NCBI GenBank assembly: GCA_049647585.1
Contig: JBARXY010000004.1
Span: forward strand, 272,790 to 336,789
Direction: 5' to 3'
DNA length: 64,000 nucleotides
DNA from: JAGQSZ01 sp049647585
GTDB lineage: Bacteria > Actinomycetota > Acidimicrobiia > Acidimicrobiales > Microtrichaceae
Each line of letters opens with the position of its first letter. The first letter of the stretch is position 1. A program made the position numbers and the translations under genes. This document shows, one piece after another, positions 58,336 through 64,000 of the stretch. The notes under the pieces are model-generated. The model was not told the DNA's origin, searched no databases, and saw only the letters and a list, made by a program, of their open reading frames with translations.

Positions 58336-59991
58336 ATGTCACGACGCGCAACACTGCGGGCCCGTGCCCTTTCGTTGGCTCTGGGCGACTCGACCGTCCT
58401 TGACGGTGTCGATCTGTCGGTCTCCCCCGGCTGGCGCATTGGCTTGGTCGGCCCGAACGGAGTCGGCAAGTCCACCCTGCTACGGGTGCTGGCAGGTCTT
58501 GCGGCCCCCGACGAAGGGTCGGTCAGGGCGGCGCCTCCGCAAGCCATGGTCGGCTACCTGCCCCAAGAGCCGGAAAGGAGCGCGAATGAGACCGTCATCG
58601 AGTATCTGAACCGCCGAACCGGCGTTGCGAGTGCCACTGCCGAACTCGATGAGGCAACCAGCGCTCTGGCGGCAGGCGATGACGGGGCCGACGACCGATA
58701 TTCAGAGGCCTTGGAGCGGTGGCTCGCACTCGGGGCAACCGATTTCGATTCCCGTGTTGGCGAGGTTGCCGCCGGGTTGAACATCGACTCGGGCGTACTC
58801 GGTCAGCCCATGTCGACGCTCTCCGGTGGAGAGGCTGCCCGGTGCAGCTTGGCGTCGCTGCTGCTCGCCCGTTTCGACGTGTTCCTGCTCGACGAACCGA
58901 CCAACGATCTGGACCTCGACGGTCTGGACCGCCTCGAGAGCTGGATCACGTCACTGCAGGAGGGCGTCGTCGTCGTCAGTCATGACCGCGAGTTCCTTCG
59001 ACGAGTGGTCACACATGTTGCCGAGATGGACGAGTTCAGTCATCAGGTGACTCTGTACGCCGGCGGTTGGGACAGCTACTTGGCGGACCGGGAGATCGCC
59101 GCGATTCACGCTCGGGAACGCTACGAGGAGTACGCCGACAAGCGGAGCAATCTGGCGGGTCGGGCTCAACGAGAGCGTGAATGGGCCACTCAAGGCTTGG
59201 GCCGAGCGAAGCGGGACAAGTCCGAAAAGGACAAGTTCATACGGAACTTCAAGATCAACCAGACCGAGCAACTGGCAGGCAAGGCCGCTCGAACCGAGAA
59301 GGCCATCGAAAGACTCGAAGTCGTCGACGAGCCCCGTGAGGCATGGCAGTTGCGACTGTCCTTCGGCGAGGCGCCACGCAGTGGTGCGATAGTCGCCCGC
59401 CTGGACGAGGCCGTCGCATCCGTCGGCGATTTCCAACTCGGGCCGATCTCGTTGCAGGTCAACGCGGGCGAGCGCATAGCCATCGTCGGACCCAACGGCA
59501 GCGGAAAGTCGACGCTGCTACGCGTGCTGCTGGGCCATCTGGATGCGACGGGCGGCGAGTCGTATTTGGGACCCGGGGTCATCGTCGGCGAACTTGAACA
59601 GACCAGGGCGCAGTTGAGTGATCAGCACACCCTGCTCGAGAGCTTCACCGCCCAGACAGCTATGGGCATCGCCGAGGCCCGCACACTGCTCGCCAAGTTC
59701 GGTATTGGAGCCAACGAGGTGGATCGGGCAACGTCTTCGCTTTCACCGGGTGAACGAACTCGCACGGTTCTGGCGCTCCTCATGGCCACGGGAACCAACT
59801 GCCTGGTGCTCGATGAACCAACGAATCACCTGGACCTGGCGGCGATCGAACAGTTGGAGATTGCCCTCGAATCGTTCTCGGGAACAGTCCTGTTGGTCAC
59901 CCACGATCGAGCGCTTCTGGAGAAGGTGAGCCTCACCAGGTCGATCGAGTTGAGGGCCGGGAAGATGGTTGACGACAAGGCCTTGGGATGA
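58336..59991 (+). CDS. ABC-F family ATP-binding protein
   Basis: A 551-aa protein with two ATPase domains and no membrane helices. The Walker A motifs are GPNGVGKST (about residue 39) and GPNGSGKST (about 385). The signatures are LSGGEAARCSLASLL and LSPGERTRTVLALL (Pro for the second Gly). The Walker B boxes are DEPTNDLDLD and DEPTNHLDLA. The inter-domain linker is arginine- and lysine-rich (GLGRAKRDKSEKDKFIRNFK), as in antibiotic-resistance-type ABC-F proteins. Unlike the protein at 3218-5314 it lacks a C-terminal coiled coil. Likely ribosome protection or translation factor. Confidence 0.92.
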   Translation: MSRRATLRARALSLALGDSTVLDGVDLSVSPGWRIGLVGPNGVGKSTLLRVLAGLAAPDEGSVRAAPPQAMVGYLPQEPERSANETVIEYLNRRTGVASATAELDEATSALAAGDDGADDRYSEALERWLALGATDFDSRVGEVAAGLNIDSGVLGQPMSTLSGGEAARCSLASLLLARFDVFLLDEPTNDLDLDGLDRLESWITSLQEGVVVVSHDREFLRRVVTHVAEMDEFSHQVTLYAGGWDSYLADREIAAIHARERYEEYADKRSNLAGRAQREREWATQGLGRAKRDKSEKDKFIRNFKINQTEQLAGKAARTEKAIERLEVVDEPREAWQLRLSFGEAPRSGAIVARLDEAVASVGDFQLGPISLQVNAGERIAIVGPNGSGKSTLLRVLLGHLDATGGESYLGPGVIVGELEQTRAQLSDQHTLLESFTAQTAMGIAEARTLLAKFGIGANEVDRATSSLSPGERTRTVLALLMATGTNCLVLDEPTNHLDLAAIEQLEIALESFSGTVLLVTHDRALLEKVSLTRSIELRAGKMVDDKALG

Positions 59992-60208
59992 GGAGCCAGA
60001 CAGACAGGGGCGTTGCCCAAGTCATCCCGACGAACCTGTCGCCAATGTCTCGACCGGCCCGTCAGCCGGCCCTGTAGGAAACTCACAACACCACAAGACG
60101 AGCGAGCACCTACGGGCGCTCCCGCTCATCATCGTTGCGCGCAGCATGGAACGTCTTGGCCGCTGCACCCGCGCTGCGAATGGTTGCCGAAGGCGCGAGG
60201 CTCGTTAT

Positions 60209-60493
60209 ATGGCTGAACAACTTGAGGTGATCGACGTACCTGAACGGCACCGGTTCGAGATTCTCGACGACGGGCAATCCGTGGGATTCTGCGACTACCG
60301 CGAGGACTCTGACGGGACGGTGACACTTCCGCACACCGTGATTGACCCGTCGAGGCGAGGCCGGGGTCTTGGCGACGTGCTGGTGAAGGCTGCGGTCGAA
60401 GAACTTCGCTCCCGAGGCTTGGCAATCAACGCAACCTGCTGGTTTGTCGCTGAATACCTCGAGCGTGAAGAAGCCCAGCAAGCCGGACAGTAG
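60209..60493 (+). CDS. GNAT-like N-acetyltransferase (YjdJ type)
   Basis: A 94-aa short acetyltransferase fold: HRFEILDDGQSVGFCDYRED, VTLPHTVIDPSRRGRGLGDV with the acetyl-CoA pyrophosphate-binding R-x-x-G-x-G, VKAAVEELRSRG and INATCWFVAEYLE. This compact form (no N-terminal helices) matches the YjdJ/GCN5-related family of about 95 residues. The ATG at 60209 is chosen because the fold starts there. Substrate unknown. Confidence 0.88.
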   Translation: MAEQLEVIDVPERHRFEILDDGQSVGFCDYREDSDGTVTLPHTVIDPSRRGRGLGDVLVKAAVEELRSRGLAINATCWFVAEYLEREEAQQAGQ

Positions 60494-60518
60494 AACGAGA
60501 ACTGTGTCGGTGGCGCCT

Positions 60519-60626
60519 GTTGCCTCATTGCAAAACCTCCGGGAAGAGTGATTCGTTGCCTCACGTCAGGGTCTCCGGCTAGCCGCCTTCGTTGCCTCGC
60601 CTAAAACCTCCGCCTGGCGGCCCTTA
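60519..60626. repeat. Three degenerate 36-bp tandem repeats
   Basis: Units start at 60519, 60555 and 60591. Each opens with GTTGCCTC and has ACCTCCG or TCTCCGG about 17 bases later. On the minus strand the units carry GGAGG-like sequences just before GAGGCAAC, so the array resembles repeated ribosome-site motifs. It lies between the GNAT gene and an HsdR-like remnant. Confidence 0.6.
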
Positions 60627-60660
60627 ACTAAGGCCGCTCTCGTGGATTCGCTCCTCGATC

Positions 60661-61131
60661 GCTCACAGCCCTCGCCATCTACGGCGCCGGCAACGCCGAA
60701 GCGGGCGTCGACTCGCCGGTCCAGGATGTCGACGCACTCGTTAATGCTCTTGGCCAGGCGATCGATGCGGTGATTGGGCTGTGCATCGGCAAAGGCGTCG
60801 ACCTGATCGCGATGAGCGACGCGTCGGTTCGCCCACATCGCCTTGCGAGACGCGGCAGTCGAGGCGCTGCTCGTCGACGAGGAGACCCGCACCAGGTTCC
60901 TTGGGGCCGCTCGTCAGGACCGAAAGATCTTCAAGGCGCTCCTTCCCGCCCCGGTGGTGGGAGCGGACCAGCAGCCTGTTGCTGCAATTCGGGTCCTTGC
61001 AGAGCGCATCACTGATGTGTCCCGAGCCACCTCAGTCAGACATCGACGATGTGGCCGACGCGGTGGAGGCTCTGCTCGACCGCTCGGTCGGTGCCGAGGT
61101 TCGAACACCTCTTCAGCAATCCATTCTCTAG
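60661..61131 (+). pseudogene. Remnant of a type I restriction enzyme R subunit-like gene (C-terminus)
   Basis: Three frames must be joined to read a protein. The first gives LTALAIYGAGNAEAGVDSPV and ALVNALGQAIDAVIGLC. The second gives RRFAHIALRDAAVEALLVDE, then RTRFLGAARQDRKIFKALLP and AAIRVLAERITD. The third gives QSDIDDVADAVEALLDRSVG. In order these resemble the helical C-terminus of HsdR-type proteins. At least two frameshifts and the missing front (helicase and nuclease parts) mark it as a decayed gene. Confidence 0.6.
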
Positions 61132-61199
61132 GACCGCTCAAGTCCGGTAGTCGATCTGCCGACTAGCTGTCAGCCGACTTGAGGAAGGTGGCCGTCTTG

Positions 61200-61655
61200 G
61201 TGGACGAGTCAGAAGATACTGGGACCGGAACGTGGATGACAGGCGTGGATGACTTGAAGAAGTTGATCGCCACCAAAGGTCTCCCCGCTGTGCCGCTGCC
61301 TGCTAGTGAGGTCGAGCGCAGGGCCCTCACAGCGGAGTTTGAACGCAAGGCGGAGGAGAAGCGAGTCCTTCAGGCCGAACAAGCAGCGAGCGTGGAGCGA
61401 AAGCAGAAGACGGGCAAGCGTCGGAATCGCGTGGCCAGCGTTGTGGCCGTCGCCTCACTGACGCTCCTAGCCGGACTCTTTGTAATTGAAGCAGGAGGCT
61501 CCCAGGCGCCCGCTCCGTCAACGGGAGGCACCTCGTCTGGGTCTACGCGCTCTGCACAAGACCAAGAGGTCAATGACATCGTCAGGGAGTGCGTCGCTCA
61601 GGGCGGAACGCCAGACGAGTGCGTAGTGGGCGCAGTGATCGTTGCCGGGAGCTGA
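61200..61655 (+). CDS. Single-pass membrane hypothetical protein
   Basis: About 151 aa. It has a polar N-terminal region with a charged helix (EVERRALTAEFERKAEEKRV), one transmembrane helix (VASVVAVASLTLLAGLFVIE), a Ser/Thr/Gly linker and a short C-terminus with two cysteines (VRECVAQGGTPDECVVG), probably outside the membrane. The GTG at 61200 (or TTG 61197) has AGGAAGG upstream; a TTG at 61179 is also in frame. No family recognised. Confidence 0.6.
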   Translation: MDESEDTGTGTWMTGVDDLKKLIATKGLPAVPLPASEVERRALTAEFERKAEEKRVLQAEQAASVERKQKTGKRRNRVASVVAVASLTLLAGLFVIEAGGSQAPAPSTGGTSSGSTRSAQDQEVNDIVRECVAQGGTPDECVVGAVIVAGS

Positions 61656-61667
61656 CAACCCTTTCGG

Positions 61668-61931
61668 GGTCGTGTGCCACTCGCTTCGGCCACCACGACG
61701 CGCAGTGACGGGTCGACCTTGGCGGCGCAACGGCTGCGGAGAGGAACGTGGCCGCCTAACGGCGAAACCGAGCCGAGCTCGCTGTTGCTTGTCTTGTTCA
61801 GCGACCTCTAACGACGAAACGCCAAAGCGGCTACGACACGCTTCGAGGAGGTGGCGGACCACTTGGCGTTTGTCTTTCAGGGACTGCGCCTGTGGCAGAC
61901 GGAGGTCGACCGCAACTGCGAGCACGTGCAT
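61668..61931 (-). pseudogene. DUF503 (YlxP-like) gene, frameshifted
   Basis: The first 58 codons match DUF503: MHVLAVAVDLRLPQAQSLKD, KRQVVRHLLEACRSRFGVSS and LEVAEQDKQQRARLGFAV. After that the frame turns into arginine-rich sequence, while another frame offers SLRVVVAEA, which resembles the usual C-terminal strand. DUF503 proteins are about 95 aa and normally intact near infB/rbfA, so this is either a decayed extra copy or a sequence error. Confidence 0.65.
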
Positions 61932-62035
61932 CGGACGACCAACCCTATCGACGTTCGTCGACCAAACAGATGGCAGGGCAAGGCAAGGCGCTGACTGATG
62001 CCTGACCCCCTAATAACCGGAGTGCTGGTAAGCGG

Positions 62036-63313
62036 TCATGGGGCGATGGCTGAAAGCGGCGCCGTGATCATGCCGTCGTCAGTGGTCAGAATCGGGCCGG
62101 TTCCGGTGACAACGAGCTGGAATTCAGGGTCGCCCATCTTCGTCGTGTCGATCTGCGCGACGACCGCCCTGAGTGAGTCGGCTCCCGCGGCAAACTGCCG
62201 GCCTCCGAGCTTGACCTCGACAGCACCCCAGCGCCCGTCTGGCAACGAGATAACGGCGTCGATCTCCTTGTTGTTGGAGTCGCGGTAGTGGCTGACCTCG
62301 CCTTCGAGTGGCGACGCCAGCACGCTAAGGTCGTGAAAGACGGCGCTCTCGAACAGCACTCCAAGGGTGTTCAGGTCCCTGCGTAGTTGCTCCGGTCCTG
62401 CACCGAGGGCCGCCGCGGCCAGGGCCGGGTCGACCAGATGGAGCTTTGGTGAGGTGCGGACCCTTGCGCGGGACCGGAGCGCGGGGCTCCAAGCCTGCTG
62501 TGGCTCCACGATGAACAGCCGTTGAAGCAGGCCGACATAGTTGCTGACGGTCTCCTTGTCGATTGTCGGTGTGATGGAGCGAACATCCGCGGCGAGCGTT
62601 GTGTACGTGACTTCGGATGCTACCGACCTGGCGAGCGCAACGATGAGCTGCTTGACCACGGTTGGATCGTGGCGGATATCCGCGATGCGGCCGATGTCGG
62701 TTCGTGTCACATCGTCGATGTAGCCCCTCAGGCGCGACGCTGACTGGTCCAACGAGAGCGCCGTCATCGCTGGGAAACCGGGACGAAGAATGCCGTCGAT
62801 CACGGCATCGAGTTCAGGAGCCGCCTCGAGATCGACGTCGGGCACCTTGCCTTCGAAAAGTGCCGCAAGGCTGACTACACCGGTCGGCGCATCGAGTTTC
62901 TCCCACCAAGACATCGTCCGTTGCCTCAGGCGCAGGAATCTCCCCGCTCCGGTGTGACGGGTGATGTCATCGGCCGGAACCGCCGAACCTGTCAGAATGA
63001 AACGCCCGGGTTCGGTTTCGGAGTCGACGGCTCGGCGGACAAGGTTCCAGAGTTCGGGAGCGAGCTGCCACTCATCGAGCAGCCGAGGTGGCTCGCCGGT
63101 AAGGAGCGAACGCGGTGCCACGTCGAGCAGTGGCCGTACTTCGGGGTCATCGAGGAATACGTGGGAGTTCGCGGCGTGGAGGGCCGTCATGGTCTTTCCG
63201 CTCGCACGGGCACCTTCAATGACCACCGCTCCGGACGCAGCGAGGGCTCGCTGCAACACGACGTCTATGACACGTGGCCGGTACTCTCGTCCCATCTCCT
63301 CAGTCGTGTCCAC
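62036..63313 (-). CDS. AAA-family ATPase with DUF4143 domain
   Basis: A 425-aa protein. The P-loop GARASGKT (about 34-41), VFLDDPEVRPLL and FILTGSAV with RQRTMSWWEKL form the AAA_14 ATPase. The second half (LFESAVFHDLSVLASPLEGE, then VSHYRDSNNKEIDAVI and AVEVKLGG) is DUF4143, which has a PD-(D/E)XK-like core (IDAVI...EVK). Such genes are widespread, mobile and often called ATP-binding proteins, without a firm function. Three 23-bp-period repeats lie directly upstream of its start. Confidence 0.92.
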   Translation of the reverse strand: MDTTEEMGREYRPRVIDVVLQRALAASGAVVIEGARASGKTMTALHAANSHVFLDDPEVRPLLDVAPRSLLTGEPPRLLDEWQLAPELWNLVRRAVDSETEPGRFILTGSAVPADDITRHTGAGRFLRLRQRTMSWWEKLDAPTGVVSLAALFEGKVPDVDLEAAPELDAVIDGILRPGFPAMTALSLDQSASRLRGYIDDVTRTDIGRIADIRHDPTVVKQLIVALARSVASEVTYTTLAADVRSITPTIDKETVSNYVGLLQRLFIVEPQQAWSPALRSRARVRTSPKLHLVDPALAAAALGAGPEQLRRDLNTLGVLFESAVFHDLSVLASPLEGEVSHYRDSNNKEIDAVISLPDGRWGAVEVKLGGRQFAAGADSLRAVVAQIDTTKMGDPEFQLVVTGTGPILTTDDGMITAPLSAIAP

Positions 63314-63325
63314 GGAGGAATTATA

Positions 63326-63392
63326 CCTCTATGCCGACGATTATAGGACCGCTAGACCGATGATAGTGGAGCCTCTACGCCGATGATTGCAG
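63326..63392. repeat. Three 23-bp-period direct repeats upstream of the AAA/DUF4143 gene
   Basis: Units at 63326-63346, 63349-63369 and 63372-63392 start exactly 23 bp apart, with the pattern CCTCTAYGCCGAYGATT and then AG near the end. The middle unit is CCGCTAGACCGATGATAG-like. They end 13 bp from the minus-strand start at 63313. A further weak unit may follow. Position and period suggest an autoregulatory operator array or iteron-like sites. Confidence 0.8.
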
Positions 63393-63903
63393 ACCGCCTA
63401 GTAGGCCCGGCTAGCCCAGATAGGTGAGGTGGCAGGTCGTGGAGCTCTCACCAACATCCGGTGATTATCAGAACTCAGTCGCTTTCGAACACTCCAAATC
63501 AATTGTTGCCACAACAACTATTGAGGAAATCGCGAACGCGGTGTGAGGCTTCTCGACGGCCCCAACATCGCCTCCTACATTCAGGGCCACTGGAAGTAGC
63601 GGGGACGGTCCTTTGGGACGATTGACCCGCGCTGCGGTCGGGCTCGGCGAAGCCACACGGTCAATCCCCTGTTGACGGCAGCTCCTCCGGCGGCACTATC
63701 CACTCCGGGTGCTGGTACCACCCGTCTTCTTGCGCGTTTTCTCGCGAGTAGTCTCGCGGACCCGGGCCTCTGGGACTGCGAGAAGTCCCGATTTCAAAGG
63801 GTTCTGAGCGCGTTCAACTAGACCTCGTATGACGTTTTTTGGAATCGATTCGGCAGGTTTTTGGCACCGGTAGCTAAGAGCGCGCGCCAATAGGTGGGGT
63901 GTG
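63393..63903. other. Accessory region with short gene fragments
   Basis: About 500 bp without a full gene. Short open segments such as RLLDGPNIASYIQGHWK (plus strand, near 63547-63597) and WYQHPEWIVPPEELPSTGD (minus strand, near 63671-63727) look like protein ends without bodies. Inverted GATTGACC/GGTCAATC segments lie near 63619-63668. No assignable family. The composition fits decayed mobile DNA. Confidence 0.4.
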
Positions 63904-63982
63904 GTGACCATCCACCGGTCGTTGGGTTTGCCCGATTTTGATATCGGGTGCGACCAAACAAACAACGACCAGTGGAGGTCAC
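63904..63982. promoter_or_regulatory. Large hairpin burying a ribosome-binding site
   Basis: Left arm 63904-63924 pairs with right arm 63963-63982 at all but about two positions. Inside them CCCGAT (63931-63936) pairs with ATCGGG (63943-63948). The right arm contains GGAGG (63974-63978), followed by ATG at 63989. The structure would hide the ribosome site in a read-through transcript, as in some transposase leaders. Confidence 0.65.
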
Positions 63983-63988
63983 CCCATC

Positions 63989-64000
63989 ATGCTCGCGTTG
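63989..64000 (+). CDS. Possible start of a gene cut by the window end
   Basis: ATG CTC GCG TTG follows GGAGG by about 10 bases and the large hairpin. Only four codons are in the window, so the product cannot be named. A transposase is a guess based on the leader structure. Confidence 0.2.

Noticed and set aside
60519..60626. Short CRISPR array with 36-bp spacing
   Set aside because: The 36 bp is the whole unit with no unique spacers, and the units are degenerate.
63696..63965. 89-codon minus-strand reading frame near the window end
   Set aside because: It runs through the large hairpin, shows no family similarity and has a basic, biased composition; probably not a gene.
63904..63982. Integron attC site
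   Set aside because: The expected RYYYAAC and GTTRRRY core boxes are not at the hairpin ends, and no gene cassette structure is visible.
1..64000. tRNA or rRNA genes
   Set aside because: No TTCRANNC-type T-loop with acceptor pairing and no rRNA signature was noticed outside coding genes.

Overview
The window is high-GC DNA from an actinobacterium, most likely a member of the Acidimicrobiia or a near relative. The placement is inference. It rests on an mshA-type glycosyltransferase overlapping a YbjN gene, DUF3097 and DUF3039 proteins, an RsiG-type anti-sigma factor, a KstR-like TetR regulator, an F420-type LLM oxidoreductase, many FadD-like acyl-CoA ligases and frequent GTG/TTG starts. I found no rRNA, tRNA, CRISPR array or complete insertion sequence.

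Layout. 0.2-8 kb: acyl-CoA ligases, a LysE exporter divergent from an Lrp-type regulator, an ABC-F ATPase and an amidohydrolase. 8-11.5 kb: a subtilisin-like lipoprotein beside a WXG100-like fusion protein. 11.5-27.4 kb: mostly minus-strand lipid, steroid or aromatic catabolism (KstR-like regulator, degenerate ThDP-fold protein, DUF3097, SDRs, aquaporin, acyl-CoA ligase, cyclase, zinc alcohol dehydrogenase, aldehyde dehydrogenase, amidohydrolase, EthD protein). This block is interrupted at 21.5-22.7 kb by a winged-helix/nuclease gene bracketed by two matching 50-bp palindromes. 27.5-29.1 kb: cyclic-nucleotide-binding protein, two lipoproteins and a cupredoxin. 29.1-39.3 kb: MeaB plus an ethylmalonyl/methylmalonyl-CoA mutase, an F420-type oxidoreductase, a degenerate GGDEF protein, thiolase plus HMG-CoA-synthase-like/OB-fold protein, TetR regulator and CoA transferase. 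39.4-49.7 kb: mshA/ybjN, XRE regulator, RsiG, CdsA-like membrane protein, histidine phosphatase, DUF3039, thiolase-like, DUF2804 and DsbA-like genes.

49.7-51 kb looks rearranged: palindromic 40-bp tandem repeats, a frameshifted methyltransferase and a secreted-domain gene run into each other. 52-54.9 kb is a sulfur unit: a CstR-type regulator, a TauE permease and a persulfide dioxygenase-rhodanese. CstR-like operators precede the regulator, the dioxygenase and, at 58.2 kb, a small cysteine-rich protein. 55-60.5 kb holds an MMPL exporter divergent from TetR, a second ABC-F protein and a GNAT enzyme. From 60.5 kb the DNA is accessory and decayed: an HsdR-like remnant, a frameshifted DUF503 gene, an AAA/DUF4143 ATPase with three promoter repeats, and a large hairpin before a possible gene cut by the window end.

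Three regulatory themes link distant genes. A 17-19 bp palindrome (consensus TCTGACGAYCYGTCAGA) precedes an SDR, an amidohydrolase and the TetR/HMGCS-like divergent pair. A CstR-like box occurs three times. Two copies of a roughly 46-bp hairpin lie 29 kb apart. The strongest candidate for something undescribed is the palindrome-bracketed nuclease gene at 21.56-22.68 kb.
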